64,000 nt of DNA from Poa pratensis (lineage: Eukaryota > Streptophyta > Magnoliopsida > Poales > Poaceae). Made by a program: the position numbers and the translations under genes. Location of the stretch: contig CAMZMU010000040.1 of the NCBI GenBank assembly GCA_947311845.1, positions 52,517,782 to 52,581,781 of the forward strand. The letters run 5' to 3'. Positions 11,341-24,227 of this stretch are shown one piece after another. The notes beneath the pieces are model-generated. The model was not told where the DNA came from and made no database searches. It saw nothing but the letters and a program-made list of their open reading frames with translations. How positions within the stretch are numbered: the first letter of the stretch is position 1; the number at the start of each line of letters is the position of its first letter.

Positions 11341-12950
11341 TGATTGCGTGGATCACACGTTCGCTGGGAGACCCCAAGAGGAAGGTATGATGCAGTATAG
11401 AAGCAGTTTTCCCTCAGTATGAAACCAAGATTTAATCGAACCAGTAGGAGCAAGAAATCGCTTCGGAAGGTTGTTGGTGGCGGAATATGGCACGGCGCAG
11501 CACCAGGGAATCCGCGCGCAACGTGGAATCTGCACACAACACAATCAAACTACTTTGCCCCAACGAAACAGTGAGGTTGTCAATCTCACCGGCTTGCTGA
11601 AAACAAAGGATTAAACGTATGGTGTGGAAAACAGTAGTAAATTGCAGAGAATGAAAAGGAACAGTGTTTGCAGTTGGTTGTATTATCAGTGTAAAAGAAT
11701 GGACCGGGGTCCACAGTTCACTAGTGGTGTCTCTCCATAAAAGATAACTAACATGCTGGGTGAACAAATTACAGCTGGGCAATTGACAAAATATTGAGCG
11801 CATGACAATGCATATATATGACATGATGATTACTATGATATTCATGTGGGCATTACGACAAAATACATAGACCGTTATCCAACAGTCTATGACTAATAAT
11901 CCACCGCCAGGTTGTCATACCGAGTTCCCCGTTGGTATTAAGTTGCAAGCAACGGATAATTGCATTAAGTAATGTGCGTAAGTAAACAAATGCATTAGAC
12001 CTAACGGCGTACCCTTAAGCTAAGCATCGGTTATTTTATCCCTAGTGGCAACAGCACATCCACAATCTTAGAAGTTATTGTCACTCTCCCAGATTACCGG
12101 AGGCATGAACCCACTATCTAGCATAAATACTCACTCTTGGAGTTACAAGCATCTACTTGGCCAAAGCATCTACTAGTAACGGAAAGCATGCAAGATCATA
12201 AATAACATATAAGATAGATTGATAATCAACTTGACATAGTATTCAATATTCATCGGATCCCAGCAAACACAACATGTAGCATTACAATAAGATGATCTTG
12301 ATCATGATAGGCAGCTCACAAGATCTAAACATGATAGCATAAAGTGGAGAGACAACCATCTAGCTACTGCCATGGACCCGTAGTCCAAGGATGAACTACT
12401 CACGCATCACTCCGGAGGCAGGCATGGTGATGTAGAGCCCTCCGGTGATGATTCCCCTCTCCGGCAGGGTGCCGGGAAGAGCTTCTGAACCCTCCCGAGC
12501 TAGGGTTGACGGCGGCGGCGTCTCTGGAACTTTTCGTGGATAATGGCTCGGGTATTTAGGGTTTTCGCGTCGGGAGGAATAAATAGGCGAAAGGGCGGCG
12601 GCTGCGGAGCCACGAGGGCCCCACACCACCCCACGGCGCGGCAGGGGGGCCGCGCGGCCCCATGGTGTGGGCGCCACGTGGCTCCCCTCCGTGTCTCCTC
12701 TGGACTCCGTCTTCGTGTTGGAAAAATAGGAGGTTCTGTCCAAGTTTCGTCCAATTCCGAGAATATTTCCAGACTAGCTTTTCTGGAATACAAAAACAGC
12801 AGAAAACAGGAACTGGCACTGTGGCATCTTGTTAATAGGTTAGTCCCAGAAAATGCATAAAAATGCTATGAAGTGTATATAAAACATGTAACAATTGGTA
12901 TAATATCAACATGGAACATCAGAAATTATAGATACGTTTGAGACGTATCA
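11341..12950 (-). repeat. 3' LTR of element 1
   Basis: 1610 bp. Read on the minus strand it starts TGATACGTCTCAAACGTATC and ends ...CACGCAATCA. It differs slightly from its partner at 16960-18564, for example AATCCGCGCGC against AATCCGGCGCC. Confidence 0.92.
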
Positions 12951-15487
12951 AGCATCCCCAAGCTTAGTTCTACTCGTCCTCGAGTAGGTAAAACGATAAA
13001 AACAAAATAATTTCTGAGGTGACATGCTACAATCATAATCTTGATCAAATAATATTGTAAAGCACATGTTATGAATGAAGTGATCCAGGTCAATGGTCTA
13101 TAGTTTGCTAGCAAGTAGATAATGAGCAAACAACTGAATCATATAAGCAAAAACTTTTCATGAATAGTACTTTCGAGACAAGCATCAAAGAGTTTTGCAT
13201 AAGAGTTAACTCATAAAGCAATAGATTCTAAGTAAAAGGTATTTAACCAACACAAAGGAAGATTTAAGTTTCAGCAATTGCTTTCAACTTTCAACATATA
13301 TATCTCATGGATATTTGTCAACACAAAGCATATAATAAGTGCAATATAGCATATAAAAATTGTTGCACCAAAGTTGACACTAGTGTTTGCTTCTAAGATA
13401 GAAAGAAGTAGGTAAACTGACTCAACATAAAAGTAAAAGAAAGGCCCTTCGCAGAGGGAAGCAGGGATTAAATCATGTGCTAGAGCTTTTTAAGTTTTTG
13501 AAATCATATAGAGAGTAAAAATAAGTTTTGAGAGGTGTTTGTTAATTGTCAACGAATCAGAAAATGGAAAGTACAATATGACCCCTGCCAACCAGACTTT
13601 TAAGAGCGGCTCCCATGAAGGACGTTATTTCTACCAGCAAGGCAGATCATCCCTCTTTCTCTTTTGTTTACACATGCAGATATTTCACTGTTTGTCATTG
13701 CTTGACTGATAAATCAGGGCAAAAATGTGAAGAGAATTAAGCGGTTAAAGTTGTAATTAATTGGGACTGGGCACCCCATTTGCCAGCTCTTTTTGCAAAA
13801 TTAATGGATAAGCGGATGTATATGCCGCTAGTCCGGTGGTAAAGTCTGTTTGACAGTTGACATAAAGACATCCACCCCGTCCTCATGAGCTTGGTAAACA
13901 TTGACACAAAATAGGAGTAATAAAGTTTGAATAGTTTAAAGGTAGCACATGAAAAATTTACTTGGAATGGCAAGGAAATACCACATATAGGTAGTTATGG
14001 TGGACACAGATGGCATGGATTTTGGCTCAAGGTTTTGGATGCACGAGAAGCATTCCCTCTCAGTACAGAGTTTAGGCTAGCAAGGTTATTTGAAGCAAAC
14101 ACAGGATATCAACCGACACAGCAAGGCTTATATGAAAACATATTGCAAGCATTATAAGACTCTACACTGTCTTCCTTGTTAACCAAACCCTTTTACTAGA
14201 AAATATCTAGACCTTAGAGATACCAATCATGCAAACCAAATTTCAACGAGCTTTACGGTAGTTCTTCATTAATAGGTTTTAACTACATGATACAAAAGCT
14301 TAAACATGAACTACTTGATAACTCAAAACAATTGACAAGTATCAAATTATCCAATACATGATCTACAAGAATATGTAAGCTTTTTCCATTATACCATCTA
14401 CCACATGCAACATTTTCTGTTCCAACCAAACACCAATCAATTTATTTCAACATAAACTCTCCAAACAATTATAAGTGAAGCAAGAGAGTACTTTCTTTAA
14501 AAGAACTAACAGCTCTGAATAAGAGATGCATGAAAAACAGGAGCTAAAAGCATAGCAATAGCTAGACAAGAATACTCAACAAGTATAAGTGAAGAATAGG
14601 AGTATTCATATGAAAAAGCGGAGCGTGTCTCTCTCCCAATCAAGAATGCTGGGGTCCAATCAAGTTGACCATAAAAAAATAAAATACTGAAAATAAAAGC
14701 ACACAGACGCTCCAAGTAAAGCACATATGATGTGAAAGAATTAAAATATAGTTTCACTAGAGATGACCTGATAAGTTGCTGATGAAGAAGGGGATGCCTT
14801 GGGCATCCCCAAGCTTAGACGCTTGAGTCTTCTTGAAATATGCTGGGGTGATCCATGGGAGCATCCCCAAGCTTAAGCTCTTCACTCTTCTTGATCACAT
14901 TATATCATCCTTCTCTCTTGACCCTTGAAAACTTCCGCCACACCAAACTCAAAGTAATTCTCATTAGAGGGTTAGTGCACAATCAAAAACTCACATGTTC
15001 TATAAGGACACAAACATGACCGTTACTTTTAACATTAGCTACTGCCACTGATGTTATGTGAAGCTCTTCACCCTAAAAAAGAATTCCACTCAACACTAGT
15101 AAAAGAGAGAATGCGAAAAATAAAAGACAGAATCTGTCTAAACAGAACAGTCCGCAAAGACGAATTTTTTCGAGGCACTTACGTTGCTCAGATCGAAAAA
15201 CTTTAAACTAACGAAAGATGCGTACATATCTGAGGATCACGCACAAAAATTTCAGATTTAAATAATTTTTCTGTGATTTTACAGAATTAAAACGGTGAAC
15301 AGCAGAAATCTGTTCCTGCGCAGAAATCCAAATCTAGCATCATCTTCCTATTAGAGGCAATACTTGGCACAACAATGCGATAAAATAAAGATACAAAGGA
15401 ATTGTTACAGAAGTAAACAACTCCTTGACAAAAACTGAAAACAAAAGATAATGGGTTGCCTCCCAAAAGCGCTTTCTTTAATGCCTT
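12951..15487. other. Non-coding interior of element 1
   Basis: AT-rich internal sequence without a convincing ORF. It carries three exact copies of CATCCCCAAGCTT (12953-12965, 14804-14816 and 14862-14874). The middle copy is part of a short inverted repeat GGGGATGCC...GGCATCCCC at about 14790-14810. Confidence 0.8.
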
Positions 15488-16902
15488 TTAGCTAGGCTTG
15501 AAGATTTTAATGATGCTCTCATAAGAATAAGAGTTGAAAAACAAAGAGAGCATCAAGAGGCAAATATCAAACACATTTAAGTCTAACCCACTTCTATGCA
15601 AAGGAATCTTGTAACAAAATAAATTATTGAAGCATAAAGCAACTAGCATAGAAAGATGAAACAAATAAACTTCAAAACTTTCAACATAAAGAGATGTTTT
15701 AGTGACTTGAAAACTTTTACAACCATATTTTCCTCTCTCATAATAACTTTCAGTAGCATCATGAACAAACTCAACAATATAACTATCACATAAAGCATGC
15801 TTTTCATGATCTACAAACACATAATTTTTATTAAGCTCAAAAACAGTGGGGTTATCAAACCCACTTTTGACAATAATAGTATAATAAATATCATTAGGCA
15901 ATATAGGACCATCATCAAGAGCATTATCATATATAACATTAGGGAGCACATTTTTACTTTCTGCAATTTCCTTTTCTTGAGTCAAGGAGCTTGTTACTTC
16001 AAATTTATCAAAAGGAGATATTTCAATAGAATCATGACATTCAACAATATAGCATTTTCCTCCTTAGGTAGGCATGGAGGGTAATCATATAATGTAAGAG
16101 TTAAAGAGTTACTATCATTAGAAGGTAGATCCTCCTTTTGTTCATCACTCTCTTCCTCTTTTTCATCCAATGAGCTTTCAGTTTCAGCATTTCTTCTCCC
16201 ACAGGTTCCTGAAAGGTAGCAAGTTGTTCTGGAGAATAAGTTTTCTCAAGAAATTCAGTGATATAAGGATTATCATTGTAATATTCAAGGCAATAACCAA
16301 GTATAGCAAAATTTCAGATTTATAAGGAGAATCATCATCGTGAATATAACCAGCAATTTCATAGGCACCTTAAAAACAAAAAATTCTTCAGTTTGTTCAA
16401 GATTACCAAAGTCATAGTTTCCTTTAGCATAAGCAGCCAAGGTTTCATTATCATTATAATCACATTGGAAAGGGAGGTGTTTATGCCTTCTACAACATAA
16501 TGATTCATTAAAGCAGTAGGATTCATCATAAGTAGAGCACAAGTTCTTAGCAAAATAATTCAATTACTTATTTGTTCCCATAAATGTTCCCTTTTTAGAA
16601 AAGCGGTATTCCTTATAATAATTTTGTTGATCCTCGTGAACCCACTTAGCCAAAGATTTTGTTTCAAAGAGAGAAACCATTGATATCAAGTAAACAACTA
16701 GACATAATAACAAACCGAAATAAACTAGATGCAGAAACAATTTTTTTTTGTGTTTTTGATAAATAAAGCAAACAAGACTAAATAAAAATAAACTAAGCAA
16801 GACAATAACAAAGTAAAGAGATTGGAAGCGTGAAACTCCCCTTGCAGAAATCCTCTTGCTCCCAAATGGCGTCAGAAAATATGGCGTGTGGAAGGAAGGC
16901 AA
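15488..16902 (-). pseudogene. Degraded short ORF of element 1 (retrotransposon protein of unknown function)
   Basis: Minus-strand reading frames lie just downstream of the primer-binding side, the usual gag position. Pieces include 16563-16285 (...RHKHLPFQCDYNDNETLAAY) and 15985-15488 (NVIYDNALDDGPILPNDIYY, then NPTVFELNKNYVFVDHEKH, CDSYIVEFVHDATESYYERG). They are separated by frameshifts and stops. The YDNALDDGPI motif recurs in element 2 (46655-45930), so this is a conserved element protein rather than chance. No nucleocapsid zinc knuckle or protease motif is visible. Confidence 0.65.
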
Positions 16903-16934
16903 GGAGATTGCTGAACCGAAGTGCTTCTGCTCCC

Positions 16935-16954
16935 CGGCAACGGCGCCAGAAAAT
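16935..16954 (-). other. Primer-binding-site region of element 1
   Basis: CCGGCAACGGCGCCAGAAAA just before the right LTR; on the minus strand TTTTCTGGCGCCGTTGCCGG. The same string, with the same flanking CTCC, precedes the right LTR of element 2 at about 46766-46785. Confidence 0.7.
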
Positions 16955-16959
16955 ATGCT

Positions 16960-18564
16960 TGATTGCGTGGATCACACGTTCGCTGGGAGACCCCAAGAGG
17001 AAGGTATGATGCAGTATAGCAGCAGTTTTCCCTCAGTATGAAACCAAGGTTTAATCGAACCAGTAGGAGCAAGAAATCACTTCGAAGGTTGTTGGTGCGG
17101 AATATGGCACGGCGCAACACCAGGGAATCCGGCGCCAACGTGGAATCTGCACACAACACAATCAAACTACTTTGCCCCAACGAAACAGTGAGGTTGTCAA
17201 TCTCACCGGCTTGCTGAAAACAAAGGATTAAACGTATGGTGTGGAAAACAGTAGTAAATTGCAGAGAATGAAAAGGAACAGTGTTTGCAGTTGGTTGTAT
17301 TATCAGTGTAAAAGAATGGACCGGGGTCCACAGTTCACTAGTGGTGTCTCTCCATAAAGATAACTAACATGCTGGGTGAACAAATTACAGCTGGGCAATT
17401 GACAAAATATTGAGCGCATAACAATGCATATATATGACATGATGATTACTATGATATTCATGTGGGCATTACGACAAAATACATAGACCGTTATCCAACA
17501 AAGTCTATGACTAATAATCCACCGCCAGGTTGTCATACCGAGTTCCCCGTTGGTATTAAGTTGCAAGCAACGGATAATTGCATTAAGTAATGTGCGTAAA
17601 GTAAACAAATGCATTAGACCTAACGGCGTACCCTTAAGCTAAGCATCGGTTATTTTATCCCTAGTGGCAACAGCACATCCACAATCTTAGAAGTTATTGT
17701 CACTCTCCCAGATTACCGGAGGCATGAACCCACTATCTAGCATAAATACTCACTCTTGGAGTTACAAGCATCTACTTGGCCAAAGCATCTACTAGTAACG
17801 GAAAGCATGCAAGATCATAAATAACATATAAGATAGATTGATAATCAACTTGACATAGTATTCAATATTCATCGGATCCCAGCAAACACAACATGTAGCA
17901 TTACAATAAGATGATCTTGATCATGATAGGCAGCTCACAAGATCTAAACATGATAGCATAAAGTGGAGAGACAACCATCTAGCTACTGCCATGGACCCGT
18001 AGTCCAAGGATGAACTACTCACGCATCACTCCGGAGGCAGGCATGGTGATGTAGAGCCCTCCGGTGATGATTCCCCTCTCCGGCAGGGTGCCGGGAAGAG
18101 CTTCTGAACCCTCCCGAGCTAGGGTTGACGGCGGCGGCGTCTCTGGAACTTTTCGTGGATAATGGCTCGGGTATCTAGGGTTTTCGCGTCGGGAGGAATA
18201 AATAGGCGAAAGGGCGGCGGCTGCGGAGCCACGAGGGCCCCACACCACCCCACGGCGCGCAGGGGGGGCGGCCCCATGGTGTGGGCGCCACGTGGCTCCC
18301 CTCCGTGTCTCCTCTGGACTCCGTCTTCGTGTTGGAAAAATAGGAGGTTCTGTCCAAGTTTCGTCCAATTCCGAGAATATTTCCAGACTAGCTTTTCTGG
18401 AACACAAAAACAGCAGAAAACAGGAACTGACACTGTGGCATCTTGTTAATAGGTTAGTCCCAGAAAATGCATAAAAATGCTATGAAGTGTATATAAAACA
18501 TGTAACAATTGGTATAATATCAACATGGAACATCAGAAATTATAGATACGTTTGAGACGTATCA
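16960..18564 (-). repeat. 5' LTR of element 1
   Basis: 1605 bp, direct repeat of 11341-12950 and followed by the target duplication GTGGC. GC-rich promoter-proximal tracts lie at about 18130-18300. Confidence 0.92.
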
Positions 18565-19438
18565 GTGGCGTGTGTTGGTGGGTGGCGCGTTTGGTGGTGC
18601 TGAGGCTTCGTCCTTACGGGGCTCCTATGCTACGGGTCGTCCGGGAATGTGGATAGGGTTTTGCGGGAGAAATCCTTGTCGGCTTGCCTGACACGACGCG
18701 GTGCCGCCTTCGGGTGGCATCATTCCTTCCTGAAGGGCGTCATGGCTAACCTTACTCCACTTTCCTGTGTGCCGGGGGAAACCCTAGGACCAGTGCGCTG
18801 ATCCGGGTAGCAGCGTTTTGCTTTCCTTCCTAAATGTGCTGCTTGGGACTCGACGATTCGGTGTTAGGAGCGTGGTGGTACTTCTACGTAGAGAGCGCAG
18901 CGGTTACGGGTCACTTCTGTTTAGTCTATCCGCCTATGTCTACCTTTTCTTTTCTTCTTTTTCTCTTTTGGGTGTTTGTTGCTGTCGCCCCAGCGTTGTC
19001 GGTTGTATCGGTTGGTTGCTATATTTATATAGCGGGGCTACGGCCTATTTCGTCAATATAGCGAAAAACACCGCTCTACCATATTTTCTTTATCAACATT
19101 TATCTCTATTTTAAAGGTTCGTTCATAATGAAAAAATGTTCAATCATAGAACTACCTCCACCGACATTAAATTAGAGTCAACCACGGCGACATTTCTCTT
19201 CCTCCTCCTGCTGTCACGATCTTGTAGCCCATCCGCACACTACGATCTCTCGTAGCCTTCACGCCTATACGTCGTCAAATTCCTTACAGCCACTAGTCCG
19301 CTCGTGCATCCCTTCTCCCGCCATGATCCCGTGTGTGTGTTATTGCGGGTCGTCACCCTTATCCTTAGTGCCTCCCTCATTTGCACCACGCGCGAGCGTC
19401 AGGTGGACCAAGTTTGACCATCGCAAGGTACGCATTTC

Positions 19439-19580
19439 CAGTAGCGGACCCAGGAAAAATTTAAAGCCCGGGCAACCACTTGATACCAAGGCTTATGATG
19501 CTAATTATTGATCAATTAGTCAACAAATTACCTGTGCCGGCCGGCCGGAAGCCCGGGCAGGGACGCTAGGTCCGCCCCTG
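19439..19580. mobile_element. Small non-autonomous hAT element
   Basis: 142 bp, ends CAGTAGCGGACCCAGGA and GGTCCGCCCCTG. Flanked by CGCATTTC (19431-19438) and CGCATCTC (19581-19588), a 7/8 match for an 8-bp target duplication. GC-rich interior shared with the copy in the CCR-like intron. Confidence 0.85.
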
Positions 19581-21605
19581 CGCATCTCTCCTCCCAATGT
19601 TGCTCCTCTGGTCGCAGAGAACCACCACAATGCATCCCTTCTCCCGACATTACTATGTTGTTGAATTTGAATGTATTTTGATTTGAAATAGAAATTCTTA
19701 AAGTCATGGATTTGAAATGTTCTTGAATTGTGAGTGATGGAAACAGTAAAGTTTGAACTATTACAGCGTGAAACAGAGTTAAAATGAAGTTCATATTCAT
19801 AACGATAAGAGAAATAGAAAAAAGTGAAATATGGAGACTACATTATAGGAAATCGGTGGAAGTTTTGCTCCCTGTAACCCAGAAAATTTTCAGGGACCGG
19901 CCCTAAAACCTCTTAGGTCTACCTTATAAGGAATTTGCTAGAGCTGCTCTAAAAGCCGACCATTTAGGTCCATAGTTATACAAATCCTTTCATGTTGTTC
20001 ACCACCTCCCCCCCTCTAATTAGTAATAAATATTTCCTTACGGAATCACCTGTGGAGAATACAAACAAATGTGTTCTACCATTCACGTGTTTCAGACTTG
20101 TGTAATAATCCATAGTGCATGACATATTCCAACCCGTAAATGTTACATTTGGGTTCTTATTTCTTTAGGCGAAATGCCGACGCTTTACCATTCGATTAGA
20201 AGGAATCAAATTATCTCCGAGTTGAGCTAAAATAGCCAAAAAGAAGAAACCCACACCCACAGTGAGGCGTTTTGGAGGACGAGCTCCGTGTTGCTCTTTT
20301 GAACGGTTTAAATTTTGCATTTTGAAGTTTCAAAAATCGGGAAAAAGATGTAGATAATGACATGATCTACAAGTGTGCGAAAATCCATTTTAAAATTCTT
20401 TATATTTTAGGCTGACCAAACATGACAAATGGGTGGATCTGGGTCGGTGAACAATACATATTTTTAAAAACTTGAAATTTTGCTAGATTTATCTTTTTAA
20501 TGTAGCCTAGAATAATATAAAATTTAGACCGAAAGTTTGCACACTTATAGATCATATCATTATCTGCATATACTATTTTTTTCTTGAATTTTTTGAAACT
20601 AAAAATACTGATTATAAATATTTGACAAAAAAAAGTGATCCGTGAAGCACGGCCTCCCTTCGTGCTTTCCGCACACACCCACCGCTAGTTCATCCCTTCT
20701 CCAGGTTCATCCGTGTAGTATATGCGTGTTTTGCTATCTCATCCCAAATGATCCGGCCAACATCAAACATCGACGGCAGCGCCACGCTTGTGCATACCAT
20801 CAATCATGCCTTCCATACCCCCAAAAATGACAGATTCCCTTCTTTATTTCTTCACTTGATTTCTAGTCACTGCCAGAGCATCATACACGCACGCACGCCT
20901 AAAGAAACGAACACGTTAAACGGTGTATGATTTCACTTTTTTTCTAGAAAAAAACATGTGCAGCGAACTACCGTCTTTATCACAAAACATGTACAGCGAA
21001 GTACTCCCTCCGTTCCAAATTAATTGACTTCCATATATGATCGATACACCGGGAAAAAAGTCAAGTCAAGCCCAAGCACGAGGATTAAGGATTTATATGC
21101 AGAATGGGTCGTGTACAAGATATTTTAAACTCAAAGCAAATGAGTTGTGCGTGCGTTATAAGAAATTACATATTTAACCCGCAAGTGTATTTTAATTTAC
21201 TTTCACTGGAATAAATACAAAATCGTGGACTTGAATTAATTCCTGTAAAAAGATTTGTTAACTATACAGGGAAACGACATGATACACTGACAACACTGTC
21301 AGGTGACAAGTTTTTTACACCCTATTTGTGTTGTCTACGAAATGCGTTCCTCTAAACCACGAGCGGGGCAAGCCTCCGCTTTGGTGCCTTCGCCGCAGCT
21401 GCCATGGGGTGGTCCATCGGGTTGGTGAGAGTGCATCTAACTCCTAAATGTATTCTTGCTAATTAATGACAATCTTTATTGATTGATAATTTCATTAAAC
21501 TATATTTGAAGGGATTTCTATAGGCAATGCTTGATCTGTGTGACTGTGTGTTGGATTCAAGGCCCGATGTCAAGAAGATAATGTTATGATTGTGTTTGGC
21601 ATAAG

Positions 21606-21698
21606 GATCATTGATTTAAGCTATCAATATGATATGAAAAAAAAGTGAAGATGATCATTGATTTAAGCTATCAATATGATATAAAAAAAGTGAAGATG
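21606..21698. repeat. Two-copy 47-bp tandem repeat
   Basis: Two adjacent copies, 21606-21652 and 21653-21698, both starting GATCATTGATTTAAGCTATC and differing by a base or two in an A-run. Confidence 0.9.
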
Positions 21699-22919
21699 AA
21701 GCCAAAAAACTATGGAGTTCTTGTGTCCAACTAAAAAAAGTCATGCTCTAACTGATGAGTTAAGCCATATAGGATGAAAATCTTCAGAAGACGATTGCAA
21801 GAGATGAACTCACAGTATGCCTCTAAGTCGCGATCATGATAGACTCATGTGTAAGCCATGGTTGATCAAGAGTTGGAGCATGCAATCAAGTGAAAATTCA
21901 TTGTGTGTCTAAAGAGATTGTGATATATCATAAAGTAAATCAAGTGATGACCAAGATGATGTTTAAGACGTGATTCAAAGAATGGTCGTGAAAGAGTTGA
22001 TCTTGTGACGAGCCTGTATTGAAGAAGTATATTGAGCGAGCATCCATGCCTAACTTCTAGACATCATCATAACGAAAAGAGAATAAAATATACAAAATTG
22101 AACCAAATAAAGTGAAAAGATTGGAGTCAGCTTGATCAACACACAAAGCGTAAATGATGTACCAAGTGGGTTCAAGGGATAATGTGCCATCATAAGCAAT
22201 TGTCAAATGCACTTTGTGAACGAACCCATGATTTATATGTTTGGTCTTTCTATATGGGATTAGGTATATTTCCATGTGCTTATATACAAAAGAATATTTC
22301 ATATAACCAACCATAAGAGGATGACATCAAATGGTGATCGTCGTCGAGATTGAGAAGTGCAAGTTCAAGATGCGCATCTCGAATATATCATATTCTTGAA
22401 CCTTGATGTCCATTTGATGATAATGGATATATGAAAATGTGACTAAGTACGACCGTTGCTTTGTCCTGACATAGTCATGATATCGCTTGGGTTTTCTTCA
22501 CTGTATCTCAGAGACTTCTTCACTTTTATTGTGTTGAGGTCTTGGGCGGTGAGATTGCTTCAATCATAAAGACTTGGTGTCTCGCCTTGGGTCTTTAATT
22601 AGAGTAGTGGTCTTAGCTGTAACGAGAATTATGGGTTAAATCTTGTGGTCTTGAGATGGGAGTTATTTCATCTTCCATACAATAGGTATTTAGGTCTCAT
22701 TTTTTAGTTGTCAAATTAAAATATATGGAAGGGATGAGACAATAAAGTAAGGCTTTTCAAATACCTTAAAAATATATAGAACTTTCGAATGGATGAGAAG
22801 AGTAGAATCCATACTTTGGGATACTTATGTAAAATAGGTTTGGTAATAATAAGTTCATACAAATATTTCCCTCCTAAATAACATCCATGGGAACTAAGGT
22901 TTCTTAAAATCAGGATGGG

Positions 22920-22934
22920 CTCTGATACCAACTT
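22920..22934 (-). other. Possible tRNA-Met-type primer-binding site of a decayed LTR element
   Basis: The plus strand reads GGGCTCTGATACCAA; the minus strand therefore reads TTGGTATCAGAGCCC, matching the classic plant initiator-tRNA-Met primer-binding site. No matching LTR pair is visible around it. Confidence 0.4.
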
Positions 22935-24227
22935 CGTGGCGAGCCCAAACTTATTGACTCTTTGAATCCTCTCATAGTGCAAAGTCAATGGGAGTTCCAC
23001 ATCAACTACACACAAAATTATGGAATAGAAAATAGAACCTAAAGCTAAATATTGCACAGCGATCACAATAGTAATCATGCATATTGGACATTGAAGTGAT
23101 TAAGATGGATCATGATATGAGGAACGTTATCACAATTAACGGGTTGCAAAACACTAGTAAAATCCACTCATCGTTGCCCCCACTCACGTGAACAAATTCC
23201 ACCTTGTTTCCAAGCTAGCGACCTCCACCCTGAGCAAGCCGTCGACCACAACCCGACCTCGACTCTTCCGTGGCTTTAGTGTATATGCGTTTATTATTTT
23301 TTCAGTCAGGAGGCTATTGATTGACATTGTGATACTATTGATGCTCAATATGTATGCAACACTGCAATGAGATGCACAATTCTAGCAAATTTTAGGTGAA
23401 ATTTCAGTGTGTAGATGTGTTTTATGCTATTTTGATGCAGATTATGTGACATGCGATGAATATGGCAGTGAGCAAATCAACGAGCGCAATTGAAGATGTT
23501 ATGCTCCATAAGTTGGATGAAACAATGCCAAACCACTATGAGAGGAACAATTTCAATGCTCTTAGCAGCTAAAAAGGCAAGATGTGCACTTAAAATGTCT
23601 AAAAGAATAATCTTATCAATTAAGCTTGACACGACTGAAATTTAGAAGCACTACAGACTAATCATAATTCAAATAAATAAATCCGAAAAGACTATGAAAA
23701 GCACTTTCTTGATACTTATCCCATCTGGACCTTATTCCCACCTGGATTCATAAGCCAATTTTTCAAGAAGTTTAATAAACTAAGAAAGATGTAGCCAGTT
23801 TTTTTTTTAACGGTAGCCAACATTTCTTTACATGGTTTCTTTCTCACGGAGCTTCACTTTCCCATACTCCTCACTGCTCTTCTCTGGGGCCACTGGCCAA
23901 AAAAGCACGTGCGCTACGATCTAACGTTCCAGATTACACCTTGTCTCCCTTTTCTCCGATCTCAGCCGTCCATTCACTAGGGGTATAGGGTTTATAGCTC
24001 AGCCTGGCACCTCCCTCGCTCCTTCTCTTCCGTCCCGCGCAAGAACGGCGGCTGGACAAGAAAAAAGAAAAAAAAACCACAACCAATTCCCACTACCATA
24101 TCGATCGAAGCCGCGGATTTTAATCCGAGAAAATCCCCCAAAATCATAGGAGCATCGATCCCTCGCCTCCCGATCTCGGAGCGCTGCTCAGCTCCCGCTC
24201 CGGCGCGACGTCGGAACCCTAGTGAGT

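Larger units (their letters stand above)
11341..18564 (-). mobile_element. Complete non-autonomous LTR retrotransposon (element 1)
   Basis: Long direct repeats 11341-12950 and 16960-18564 begin TGATTGCG and end GACGTATCA, flanked by the 5-bp duplication GTGGC (11336-11340 and 18565-18569). The primer-binding-like stretch CGGCAACGGCGCCAGAAAA lies next to the right repeat, and the polypurine-like AAGCTTGGGGATGC (read on the minus strand) next to the left repeat, so the element points to the minus strand. The 4.0-kb interior has only a degraded short ORF and no RT, integrase or protease, so it must be mobilised in trans. I count about ten substitutions and a few indels between the LTRs, so insertion is recent. 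Confidence 0.93.
10484..19090 (+). mobile_element. Retroposon-like (probably non-LTR) sequence split by an LTR element
   Basis: Two halves, about 10484-11340 and 18570-19090, become contiguous if the LTR element at 11341-18564 and one GTGGC duplication are removed. The left half is very GC-rich, with CCCTAACCCTAGCCGCCGCG-type leader sequence; the right half becomes T-rich towards GGTTGCTATATTTATATAGC and ends near 19090. This layout (GC-rich leader, T-rich 3' end) resembles non-coding grass LINE-derived retroposons. No ORF with recognisable domains, and the outer duplication could not be located, so the ends are approximate. Confidence 0.5.
19589..23990. other. AT-rich, repeat-derived intergenic region
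   Basis: No gene recognised. Contains one Stowaway-like end without a partner (CTCCCTCCGTTCCAAATTAA at about 21005), a short tandem duplication (21606-21698) and a possible primer-binding site at 22920-22934. The stretch 21430-22350 has the feel of an old LTR (AATTAATGACAATC near its start), but no paired repeat is visible. Confidence 0.5.

Noticed and set aside
12543..12860. Open frames near 12.5 kb and 18.2 kb resembling each other
   Set aside because: They are the same stretch of the two LTRs of element 1, not duplicated genes.
21005..21040. Stowaway-like terminus CTCCCTCCGTTCCAAATTAA
   Set aside because: No inverted partner within reach, so only a fragment; not listed as a complete element.
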